Below, piece by piece: positions 14,613 through 20,534 of a DNA stretch of 20,534 nt (positions within the stretch are counted from its first letter, which is position 1; each line of letters opens with the position of its first letter). This stretch comes from JAZLEZ01 sp045615505 (lineage in GTDB: Bacteria; Spirochaetota; Spirochaetia; Sphaerochaetales; Sphaerochaetaceae). The notes under the pieces were generated by a model. That model had not been told where the DNA came from and ran no database searches. It saw only the letters and a list, made by a program, of their open reading frames with translations. The position numbers and the translations under genes were made by a program. The DNA is taken from NCBI GenBank assembly GCA_045615505.1, contig JAZLEZ010000033.1, forward strand, positions 1-20,534. Direction: 5' to 3'.

Positions 14613-14699
14613 AGATAACAGACATTGTGTACATTAATCAATATGCAGTCTGTTAACTTGCAGTCCGTTAGTTAACACTAATATGTCAATATACATAAT
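14613..14699. promoter_or_regulatory. Divergent promoters and operator region between the efflux operon and its TetR regulator
   Basis: For the efflux operon (minus strand) TTGATT (14636-14641) and TTATCT (14613-14618) are 17 bp apart. For the regulator (plus strand) TTAACA (14672-14677) and CATAAT (14694-14699) are 16 bp apart. Between them lies the inverted repeat TGTTAAC (14651-14657) / GTTAACA (14671-14677). It overlaps a direct repeat GCAGTCTGTTA (14645-14655) / GCAGTCCGTTA (14660-14670). The arrangement fits a TetR-type operator controlling both directions; the promoter boxes are moderate matches. Confidence 0.55.
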
Positions 14700-14742
14700 A
14701 TCGAACAAATCGGCAAAGAATTGCCTAGAAAAGGATTGAAAA

Positions 14743-15306
14743 ATGAACATAGAAATAAAGGACAAGAGAATAAGATACACAAGAATGTTTCTCAAGGATG
14801 CATTGATAGCCCTTATGCAGGAAAAATCCGTTGACCAGATTTCGGTAACAGAGCTCTGTGCAAAAGCAGATATTCACAGGAATACATTTTACAGTCATTT
14901 CAACAATGTCCGCGATGTTCTTGTTATGCTGGAAAATGAGTTGGAAGATGAGCTTATAAGAAACCTGAATCTCAATCTCAACAGTAAGGAAGTAATATGC
15001 CAGCTGTTTGAAAACATTCATAAATACGGCAGCATCTACCGTCTCCTTCTTTCTTCAAACGGCGACCACAGATTTATGCAGAATCTTTATATGAAGGTTG
15101 AAAAAATCGTAATAGATGAGTTCAAAAAACAGAAAATCGATCTTGACGACAAGAAATACGAGATGCTTTTTGAATTTCTTTTCATGGGATGTATGTCAAT
15201 AGTCAGAAGATGGCTCGACACGGGAGAAATCCAATCTCCTCATTCTATGGCCGACTTTGTTTACAATATTGCGGCAAGCAGTGTTGAGCCGTTCAGAAAA
15301 TTCTAG
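14743..15306 (+). CDS. TetR/AcrR-family transcriptional regulator
   Basis: This encodes 187 residues. The N-terminal helix-turn-helix shows RYTRMFLKDALIALMQEKSV then ISVTELCAKADIHRNTFYSH and FNNVRDVL (about residues 11-62), a near-textbook TetR DNA-binding domain. The C-terminal ligand domain (about 70-187) is helical, with a hydrophobic MLFEFLFMGCMSIVRRWL helix typical of the TetR_C group. The start is supported by AAGGA 7 nt upstream. It is divergent from the efflux operon, with an inverted repeat between, so it very likely represses that operon and itself and is released by a pump substrate. The ligand cannot be told from the sequence. Confidence 0.93.
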   Translation: MNIEIKDKRIRYTRMFLKDALIALMQEKSVDQISVTELCAKADIHRNTFYSHFNNVRDVLVMLENELEDELIRNLNLNLNSKEVICQLFENIHKYGSIYRLLLSSNGDHRFMQNLYMKVEKIVIDEFKKQKIDLDDKKYEMLFEFLFMGCMSIVRRWLDTGEIQSPHSMADFVYNIAASSVEPFRKF

Positions 15307-15339
15307 TTGCTTGTTGCATCTGAGAGGTACTCCGGAATG

Positions 15340-16125
15340 TCAGTCAGTGAACGGTTTTTCGGGCACATATCTTGAGATGGTGTCTGACAGCCTTTTGTGG
15401 TTTTCCTTTGAATTTGCCCCTATCAACAACACCGGTTGATCAAATGTCAGTTCTTTTCCGTTAAGGTCGGAAAGCACTCCTCCGGCTTCTGCAAGAACGG
15501 CATAGGCTCCGGCATAATCCCACGGCTGTATTCTGAACTCAAAGTACAATTCACATTTTCCGCAGGCAATATAGCACAATTCAACTGCACAACTTCCGAA
15601 TCTTCTGAAATCGTTGGTTTCATAAAAAACTTCTTCCATTATTTGAAAGCAGGTTTTTGCGTATTCTTTTCTGTAAGTACTTGCAGAGGCACAAATCAGA
15701 GCTTTGTCATAAGTTCTGTCCGAAACATGAATCGGTTTACCGTTCAGAAATGCTCCTTTCCCGATTTCTGCTTTGAACATTTCATTTCTGGAATGAATGA
15801 AAACTACTCCGAGAACCGGTTTTCTGTCCTTGATCAATCCTACGGAGATACAGTTTTCGGAAATGCCGCGGGAAAAATTCATTGTGCCGTCTATGGGGTC
15901 TATTACCCAAATGTACTGATTGCCAGTATCTTTCAGGTTTTCTTCTTCACAATAAAATCCCGCTTCCGGCAGGAGTTTGTGAAGTTCGTTACACAGATAG
16001 TTCTGCACTGCTATATCTGCAGATGTTACAATGTTTGAACTTGATCCTTTTTCCGTTATTGAACACTTTGAGATGTCTGCAAGGTCTGCAGCTTTTCTTA
16101 CCAATTCTTCCACTTCTTCAAGCAT
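15340..16125 (-). CDS. suhB: Inositol-monophosphatase-family phosphatase
   Basis: This is a lithium-sensitive, Mg-dependent phosphatase fold of 261 residues. The metal-binding set is complete: E60 and E61 in CEEENL, DPIDGTMNF (76-84) and PWDYAGAYAVLAEAGG with D203. The natural substrate cannot be read from the sequence; candidates are inositol-1-phosphate, other sugar phosphates, NADP(H) or 3'-phosphoadenosine-5'-phosphate (PAP), and the symbol suhB is used only in the generic sense. The start at 16125 is chosen over one 14 codons upstream because GAGG lies 9 nt before it, and the longer form would overlap the nuclease gene. It is the last gene of the MATE-nuclease-phosphatase operon and converges with the TetR gene; no clear terminator was seen in the 33-bp gap. 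Confidence 0.9.
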   Translation of the reverse strand: MLEEVEELVRKAADLADISKCSITEKGSSSNIVTSADIAVQNYLCNELHKLLPEAGFYCEEENLKDTGNQYIWVIDPIDGTMNFSRGISENCISVGLIKDRKPVLGVVFIHSRNEMFKAEIGKGAFLNGKPIHVSDRTYDKALICASASTYRKEYAKTCFQIMEEVFYETNDFRRFGSCAVELCYIACGKCELYFEFRIQPWDYAGAYAVLAEAGGVLSDLNGKELTFDQPVLLIGANSKENHKRLSDTISRYVPEKPFTD

Positions 16126-16144
16126 TTGTTTTTCCTCATTATTC

Positions 16145-16954
16145 TTAGAACCATGCACTGTATTCAAAAGAAGATTCCAGTTTTTCTTCTATTGAATCGT
16201 CCAGCAAATAATAAAAATCAAGTCCTGTGATTTTTTCGACTTCATCCACGCTTACGGCGTAACGGGAAAGGTCTTCATTGCACTTTTCATTAGGAAGAAT
16301 AAATCCTATTGCCTTGATTTCACTTCCTACATAATCCAACACAACTTTATAGTAGTACTTCGGCACAGAAACATTGTTCTTTCCTATCGTTTTATACGGA
16401 CCGTCTGTCAATACGGGTCCAGTGACAATGCAGATTGCCTCACTGTCCGCAAAGCTTCTGACAAGAGCTTCGAGCTCTGCCCATTTACCTCTGTTGAGAG
16501 AGCCGTTCTGCGGTGACATATTCGAGAGGAAGAATGAGTCATTTCCGGATTCTTCCGACCATGCAAGGTCTGCAAAAGGTGCCAGATGACCCCTGTCATA
16601 ACCGGAACTTCTGTAATCTGCCAGAACTGCCGAACCGGTTGATACTGCGGGGTCTGCCCTGAAGTTGTCTTTTCTTTTGACAGGTGTTGCATGCACTTCT
16701 TCCGGTGTAAGGACATAGGCAACCCAGAGAGGCTGTTCATGTTCCTCTGAGTAACAAAGGGTATAGCCTATATGCCCCACAAGGTTCTGTCCGTCGTTGC
16801 GCGGAATTGCAAGTTCCTCAAGGTTGAGTTCTTCTACATCCGGTTTGCTTGTTTCCCGGTTGTGCACTACCCATGAATATGCAAGCAATATGATAAGCAG
16901 TGCCAGCACGATTATTACTTTTCTGTTTGAACTTTTATTCTTTTTCTTGCTCAT
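16145..16954 (-). CDS. Membrane-anchored DNA/RNA non-specific endonuclease (NUC1/EndA type)
   Basis: This encodes 269 residues. An N-terminal basic stretch (MSKKKNKSSNRK) and one hydrophobic helix (13-30, VIIVLALLIILLAYSWVV) indicate an uncleaved anchor with the enzyme domain outside. The beta-beta-alpha-metal active site is clear: SGYDRGHLAPFADL with the catalytic H123, followed by FFLSNMSPQNGSLNRGKWAEL with the Mg-binding N150/N154 region and W158. Relatives degrade DNA and RNA without sequence preference; the role here could be nutrient scavenging, DNA uptake or defence. The start at 16954 is chosen over an ORF extension of 83 codons. That extension would run through the MATE gene, whereas the chosen ATG overlaps the MATE stop as ATGA. 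Confidence 0.92.
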   Translation of the reverse strand: MSKKKNKSSNRKVIIVLALLIILLAYSWVVHNRETSKPDVEELNLEELAIPRNDGQNLVGHIGYTLCYSEEHEQPLWVAYVLTPEEVHATPVKRKDNFRADPAVSTGSAVLADYRSSGYDRGHLAPFADLAWSEESGNDSFFLSNMSPQNGSLNRGKWAELEALVRSFADSEAICIVTGPVLTDGPYKTIGKNNVSVPKYYYKVVLDYVGSEIKAIGFILPNEKCNEDLSRYAVSVDEVEKITGLDFYYLLDDSIEEKLESSFEYSAWF

Positions 16955-18342
16955 TTGTTCTCTGTTTTCCTGATCCAACGATTCAGCAGAACCGTTGCCA
17001 CTATCATACCACATCCTTCTCCGGCAATAAGAGAACTTACAAGCCCGTACATTCCGAACAGCGAATTGAGCAAAAACATCGAAGGAATATAGAACAGCAA
17101 TTCCCTCAATATTGCATGGAGCAGGGTATCTTTTCCGTCTCCCATTGCCTGCATGCAGAATGAACTTCTGTAGTTCATAAACTGCAGCGGTGATGCAAGA
17201 CAACGGATTCTCAGATAGAGTGCTGCATAAGCAAGTGTTTCAACGGCTCCTTGGGCTGTAGAAGCTTTTGTATTACAGAATACTCCGGTTATCTGCTTTG
17301 AGAATATTTCAAAAACGGTTACCGAGAAAATGCAGAATACAAATCCCCAAACGGTTCCTCTTCTGATTACTTCGTTCATTCTCTTTTTGTTTTTTGCAGT
17401 GTAGTTGTATGCAATTATCGGCATCATTCCCTGACACAGACCCACACATACTGCATTGGGCAGGCGTTCTGCCTTCATTACGATTCCCAATGCAGCAACT
17501 GCTTCTGCTCCGTAAAAAGCCATTTTTGCATTCAGAAACATATTTGCCAAATCAAAAAGTCCTGTAAGTATGGCAGATGGAACACCTACCATATACAGTT
17601 CATTTATCTCTTTTTTCTGCAACTTCCTTGCTTTTCTTATGCTGCAACTCAGTTGTGTTGTCTTTCCGCAGTTGCGGTAAACTGTAAAAAGATACATACA
17701 GGCGAAAATGTTTGCTATCAATGTTGCCGCTGCTGCTCCGAGTACTTCCTTTCCCTCCGGCATAATGACAAACATAAACAGCGGGTCAAGGGCAATGTTC
17801 AGTACTCCGCCCATGCTTAATCCCAGACTTGCCTGTTTTGAATATCCTGAATTTCTCAGAAGATGGGCAAGTACTGCTGACAAAATGATGGGTACATCCC
17901 CTGCCACAACTACCGTGTAAACATATTGTTTTGCATAAACTATTGTCTGTTCCGAAGCCCCCAGTACTTTGAGTAACGGATTTGCAAACAGTACTATCAG
18001 CAGGGAATAGCCCATTGCTATACCGATTGCTCCGTAAAAGCTGTATGCACTTACTCTATGTGCTTTTTCAAGTTCTCCTTTACCCATAAGGCGGGCCACA
18101 AGACTTCCGCCACCCAGTCCATAGAGATTTGCAAGAGCTATTGTCATTACAAACAGTGTGTATGCCACAGATACCGCCGCCACCATATAAGCGTTGCCAG
18201 TTCTTCCTATGAAAAATGTGTCAACTATGTTGTATATCAGATTTATTAACTGAGATATTATCGTCGGAACAGCCATAACGGTTATGGCCTTTCTGACCGG
18301 CATTTTTTCAAATAGTTCTGTTTTATCCTCGGATGCAGCCAT
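16951..18342 (-). CDS. MATE-family multidrug and toxin extrusion transporter
   Basis: This encodes 463 residues, with about twelve hydrophobic spans in two similar halves. The first half opens with FEKMPVRKAITVMAVPTIIS and LINLIYNIVDTFFIGRTGN, the typical MatE beginning. Sequences such as LGLSMGGVLNIALDPLFMFV (TM6-7 loop region) also fit the DinF/NorM-like branch. It exports cationic drugs or metabolites with Na+ or H+ uptake; the ion and substrate are not readable. The start is supported by AGGGAAG directly upstream. It heads the operon with the nuclease and the phosphatase. A 580-bp stretch without a supported gene lies upstream. Confidence 0.94.
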   Translation of the reverse strand: MAASEDKTELFEKMPVRKAITVMAVPTIISQLINLIYNIVDTFFIGRTGNAYMVAAVSVAYTLFVMTIALANLYGLGGGSLVARLMGKGELEKAHRVSAYSFYGAIGIAMGYSLLIVLFANPLLKVLGASEQTIVYAKQYVYTVVVAGDVPIILSAVLAHLLRNSGYSKQASLGLSMGGVLNIALDPLFMFVIMPEGKEVLGAAAATLIANIFACMYLFTVYRNCGKTTQLSCSIRKARKLQKKEINELYMVGVPSAILTGLFDLANMFLNAKMAFYGAEAVAALGIVMKAERLPNAVCVGLCQGMMPIIAYNYTAKNKKRMNEVIRRGTVWGFVFCIFSVTVFEIFSKQITGVFCNTKASTAQGAVETLAYAALYLRIRCLASPLQFMNYRSSFCMQAMGDGKDTLLHAILRELLFYIPSMFLLNSLFGMYGLVSSLIAGEGCGMIVATVLLNRWIRKTENK

Positions 18343-18923
18343 AACTTCCCTGAATCAATTTCCTGAGAAAAGCTGCAATACTATGCTTTATGAAGGATGG
18401 ATTTGAGTATGTGAGGAAAAAAAACTTTTTTTACCTTAAAGGCAAGTCCATTATTTATGAAGGTGTTTTGCAACTCTCTCCGTCAATAGGATAATCTTTA
18501 TTGCAAATAGGAACAATGGGGTTTACTTCAAAATATTGCTCATACTTTGGTTCACATGCTGTTGCGGTTCATATTATTGTTTTGAAGAGCAACTTGCAAA
18601 ATTCCTTTTTAATTCTCAGGCGTTCTTTGAACCCGCTGAACGATAGTGTGAAAAACTTTAAAATACGACAGTATTTCTCAGTTTTCAGAGGTACTTTCAA
18701 AACTGATATTTGTGAAGATTGGAATTGAATTTTCAAAGAGAAAACCATTTTTGATAATTGATGTAATACTTTGTGTATTATGAAAGCAGCAAAAAATGTG
18801 TTTTTAAACGCAAAGGCAAATTCAGGATTTATGAAGGCAGTTTTAAAAGTACCTGATTTATTAAAGTTCGTTTTGCAAGATGCTCTGAAGATTGTGCTGG
18901 AGTATCCGTTGTCCATGACATTT
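18343..18923. other. Gene-poor AT-rich region with a degenerate short repeat
   Basis: No gene is supported here. A 115-codon frame on the minus strand (18569-18916) has no ribosome site and a Phe/Lys-rich, low-complexity product. TTTATGAAGG occurs three times in the same direction (18387-18396, 18454-18463, 18828-18837). A weaker TTTATTAAAG lies about 30 bp after the last, and the flanks of the later copies share GTTTT runs and GCAAG/AAGGCAA sequence. These look like eroded copies of one unit. The MATE promoter should lie in the left 100 bp, but no convincing -35/-10 pair was found. A8-C-T7 at 18417-18432 is another low-complexity spot. Confidence 0.5.
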
Positions 18924-19731
18924 TTACTTCAACAGTCCGTTTATGAGTCTGTCTATATATGAAACATTCAGATTATGCTTGGAACTTTCCATTGTAACAA
19001 TCAGATTGTTTCCCATTACAATTCCGTGTTTTGAATAAGTTTCCAGTTTATACTGACAGGATGCACAGTAATCCGGATTATCCATAATTCCGAAGTGTTC
19101 CCAGTAGTACTTTTTCCTCGTTCTTACATTGAACATCTGAAAATCCGGAAACCAAGTTTCTGTATCTCGATTTTCTTCATTGTAGAATGTGAATTTTCTT
19201 TCGTAGTAATAAGGAATTCCTGCAGATTTCAATCTGTCTGCAATAATCAGTTCACTTTTGGATCTAACTCTTTCTCCGTTAAGCGTAACCAACTGCAGAT
19301 TCCTATCCACACCCCGTCTGTCAAGCATTTCTTTTTCCCAGTATTTCCGTTCTTTAGCAATTAATGTTTTCACATCTTCTGTTTCAGGAGAAACAAAAGG
19401 TTGTATCAATGTTTTTTTTGATTCGGGGATGTTACAAAACACTGTTTCAAAGTTCGTATTCTTCTTTTCAATTTTTTTTATCTTTACAAGTGCAGCAAGT
19501 TCTCTCTGCAGCTTTTTTCAGTTTCGTATAGTAGTACTTTTCCTGAAGAGCCTTTATTGTATGTTCACCTTTTTTCCCAAGATATACTTCACGGGACGGT
19601 TTGCCTTCTGCTTTCAGGTAATATCTGGTATGACCGGCTGTTTTTCTGACCACCAAGTTCCCTGCAGGAGCATCCTTCAACTTACTCTCTGCAATCTTTA
19701 TTGTGCGTAAAAGGACTTCTTCTCTTTTCAT
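18924..19731 (-). pseudogene. Frameshifted PD-(D/E)XK nuclease-like protein of unknown role
   Basis: Two adjacent minus-strand frames read as one protein of about 269 residues. The first (19468-19731, 87 codons) starts with MKREEVLLRTIKIAESKLKD and breaks off after LKKAAER. The second frame continues as ELAALVKIKKIEKKN and then runs through the nuclease-like half. That half shows RSKSELIIADRLKSAGIPYY, then WFPDF, YYWEHFGIMDNPDY and YSKHGIVMGNNLIVT. The KSE, PDF and WEH elements resemble an uncharacterised Firmicutes-type PD-(D/E)XK-like family, from memory. The break lies in a GA run (19499-19506): restoring one GA gives AEREL in frame. The total of 808 bp becomes 810, divisible by three. A sequencing error or programmed shift are alternatives. 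If the separate halves are translated, the second would start at a GTG (19442) with no clear ribosome site. Confidence 0.72.
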
Positions 19732-19737
19732 AATTTA

Positions 19738-19766
19738 ATTATACGGAGTTGCAGCAGGTTTTGAAA
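19738..19766 (-). promoter_or_regulatory. Candidate leaderless promoter of the broken nuclease-like gene
   Basis: On the minus strand TTTCAA (19761-19766), 17 bp, then a perfect TATAAT (19738-19743). The -10 ends only 6 nt before the ATG at 19731 and no ribosome site is present, so the mRNA would begin at or next to the start codon. Confidence 0.5.
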
Positions 19767-19909
19767 TACACTGTGCGGGGATGTATCATTTTTTACAGGT
19801 TTTTGTTAAAAGCGATTATTTTTCTAATCTTAAAATTCAATATTTTTCAAAAAATGATTAGTTTCATTTCAACAAGTTGTAATGTACAAATAGTGCTGTG
19901 GAGTCAAAG

Positions 19910-20005
19910 ATGGCTAGAAGAGATGGAAAACGAGCAACCGGAACTATTGGTGAACATGTTCCTGTAGCACTTGCTTTGGCAAAGGCAATTCTTGAAGGTA
20001 AATAG
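19910..20005 (+). CDS. 31-residue ORF with ribosome site and terminator, unknown
   Basis: MARRDGKRATGTIGEHVPVA is followed by eleven residues ending in EGK and a TAG stop. The product is basic at the N-terminus with an Ala/Leu helix (about 16-29). GGAG lies 6 nt before the ATG, and a strong rho-independent terminator begins 11 nt after the stop, so the frame has the layout of a complete small gene. It may instead be the end of a larger gene destroyed by the rearrangements nearby: the peptide reads like a normal folded fragment rather than random sequence. A -10-like TACAAA about 22 nt before the ribosome site is weak. I do not recognise the family. Confidence 0.45.
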   Translation: MARRDGKRATGTIGEHVPVALALAKAILEGK

Positions 20006-20016
20006 CCTAATTACCG

Positions 20017-20048
20017 GCAGCTTCATCACACTGATGAAACTGCTTTTT
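20017..20048 (+). terminator. Rho-independent terminator after the 31-codon ORF
   Basis: GCAG-C-TTCATCA, loop CAC, TGATGAA-A-CTGC, then five Ts. An 11-bp stem with one internal C/A mismatch directly precedes the T-tract on the plus strand. The same hairpin has no T-tract on the other strand. Confidence 0.88.
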
Positions 20049-20056
20049 ATCTTTGC

Positions 20057-20122
20057 AAATTGCCACTAAAAGCGATCGGTGGTGCCAAATAAACAGGTCA
20101 GCGGTGCCAGATTTCCCGGTCA
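20057..20122. repeat. Tandem 22-bp repeat, probable insertion-sequence end
   Basis: GTGGTGCCAAATAAACAGGT-CA (20079-20100) is followed directly by GCGGTGCCAGATTTCCCGGT-CA (20101-20122); they share GGTGCCA, AT and GGTCA. A third, weaker copy (TGCCACTAAAAGCGATCG) precedes them at 20057-20078. Multiple tandem transposase-binding repeats just inside the end, with an end reading TGCC on the plus strand (CA on the minus), are typical of IS21-like elements. With the ORF tail next to it this looks like the 3' end of such an element lying on the minus strand, ending near 20061. Confidence 0.55.
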
Positions 20123-20139
20123 CCGCCAACGCAGGATAA

Positions 20140-20223
20140 TTACTTGCTCTTTTCTATAAGGACATAGTAACCATCATTAATCAGACGACATCTGATTCCG
20201 TCAAGTTTTCCATCCAAACTCAG
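20140..20223 (-). pseudogene. C-terminal tail of an unidentified protein, possibly a transposase
   Basis: A frame open from a TAA at 20224-20226 to the TAA at 20140 encodes LSLDGKLDGIRCRLINDGYY followed by VLIEKSK. The alternating hydrophobic pattern looks like a small beta-barrel, as found at the end of some integrase-type transposases. It lies immediately before the 22-bp repeats, where the end of an IS gene would be. The 5' part of the gene is missing: the sequence upstream belongs to a ParB-like gene in another frame. Identity is uncertain. Confidence 0.35.
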
Positions 20224-20332
20224 TTAATGGCCTCTTAAGCTTCTCATATTCGGGGTCACTGGGCTTAAGATCTTTTCTCGGATTGTAGTCCGCCGGCTTA
20301 AGCTCTTCAATCTTCATTTTTACTATTTCCAT
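20201..20332 (-). pseudogene. Truncated ParB-like nuclease-domain protein (N-terminal 43 residues)
   Basis: The frame begins MEIVKMKIEELKPADYNPRK and continues DLKPSDPEYEKLKRPLTEFG before ending WKT and a stop. The LKPADYNPRKD and PEYEKLKRSLxEFG pattern is characteristic of the start of ParB/Srx-fold proteins of phages and conjugative elements, whose next element should be the GGHQR motif; here the match stops at about residue 41. The ribosome site AGAGGAAA is intact, so the fragment may still be translated. The break near 20205-20215 coincides with the start of the other gene tail, pointing to a deletion or insertion junction. Confidence 0.7.
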
Positions 20333-20370
20333 TTTGTTTCCTCTTGTTAAAAATTATTATTCTAAACTAT

Positions 20371-20445
20371 ATCGCGCGATTTTTATGTTTATATAAGTCA
20401 CTATCGCACGATTTTTATTGATTTTTCTTGTAAATCGTGTATACT
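20371..20445 (+). promoter_or_regulatory. Promoter and triple operator of the Phd/YefM antitoxin gene
   Basis: TTGATT (20418-20423), 16 bp, TATACT (20440-20445). The perfect palindrome ATCGCGCGAT (20371-20380) and the near-copy ATCGCACGAT (20403-20412) are each followed by TTTTTAT. A half-site ATCGTG (20434-20439) lies directly before the -10. Spacings are 32 and 31 bp, three helical turns. Antitoxins of this family bind such repeats to repress their own operon. The first site also lies in the upstream region of the divergent ParB-like fragment. Confidence 0.7.
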
Positions 20446-20477
20446 ATAGTCATACCAATCAGAAAGGAGATTCAACC

Positions 20478-20534
20478 ATGATTGTTACCGCTACTGAATT
20501 CAAAACCAATTTTGGCAGGTACCTTGATTTACTA
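20478..20534 (+). CDS. Phd/YefM-family antitoxin, N-terminus only
   Basis: The 19 visible residues, MIVTATEFKTNFGRYLDLL, are the conserved start of the Phd/YefM antitoxin DNA-binding domain (M-x-V-[ST]-A-[ST]-E-F-K-x-N-F-G-x-Y-L). AAAGGAG stands 8 nt upstream of the ATG. In such type II modules the antitoxin binds operator DNA, neutralises a Doc, YoeB/RelE or VapC-like toxin and is usually encoded first; the toxin would lie beyond the window edge and its type cannot be inferred. Confidence 0.85.
   Translation, partial: MIVTATEFKTNFGRYLDLL

Noticed and set aside
16955..17203. 83-codon extension of the nuclease
   Set aside because: It would be an out-of-frame reading of the MATE gene, and the ATGA overlap plus the basic/TM N-terminus mark the real start.
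18569..18916. 115-codon minus-strand frame in the gene-poor region
   Set aside because: No ribosome site, Phe/Lys-rich low-complexity product without recognisable motifs, and it coincides with degenerate DNA repeats; treated as noncoding.
20057..20135. CRISPR-like array
   Set aside because: The 22-bp units are contiguous without spacers, and only two good copies are present.

Overview
The window looks like chromosome from a low-GC, double-membraned, host-associated spirochaete, most likely a gut or rumen Treponema. The evidence is a tripartite RND/TolC efflux system (so an outer membrane), a periplasmic adaptor without the docking hairpin as in Borrelia BesA, the unusual P-loop of CoaE, and a TrpR-like YerC protein. 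No rRNA, tRNA or CRISPR array was seen. The genus is an inference; no 16S or other marker settles it.

Left edge (1-631, + strand): the last codons of an IS3-family transposase and its right terminal repeat, ending near 141, then a small lipoprotein gene. From 694 to 8919 almost everything is on the minus strand and is housekeeping. In order of transcription (right to left) these are nagA (own promoter), nadE, a 69-residue membrane protein, polA, yerC, efp, a rho-independent terminator, epmA and coaE. EF-P and the ligase that modifies it (EpmA) lie side by side; EF-P carries the target lysine (K32) in a PGKG loop. nadE, the small membrane protein and polA are packed with 1-10 nt gaps and look like one operon.

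From 8982 to 14585 is a four-gene efflux operon (minus strand): TolC-like channel, adaptor, RND pump and a PII-like PG0541-family protein whose start overlaps the pump stop. It is divergent from a TetR-family regulator (14743-15306), with an inverted repeat between the two promoters. From 15340 to 18342 is another minus-strand operon: MATE transporter, membrane-anchored DNA/RNA non-specific nuclease (ATGA overlap) and inositol-monophosphatase-family phosphatase.

The right end (18343-20534) is a decayed accessory region. It holds a 580-bp gene-poor stretch with degenerate repeats; a putative PD-(D/E)XK nuclease-like gene broken by a frameshift that fits loss of one GA unit; a 31-codon ORF with its own ribosome site and a strong terminator; a tandem 22-bp repeat like the end of an insertion sequence; a truncated ParB-like gene; and, at the very edge, the start of a Phd/YefM antitoxin gene behind three regularly spaced operator-like repeats.

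A recurring feature is compact promoters: at five genes the -10 box ends about 19-23 nt before the start codon, and at the broken nuclease-like gene only 6 nt before it. At nagA the promoter, the upstream operon's terminator and the ribosome site are all folded into one 48-bp stretch.
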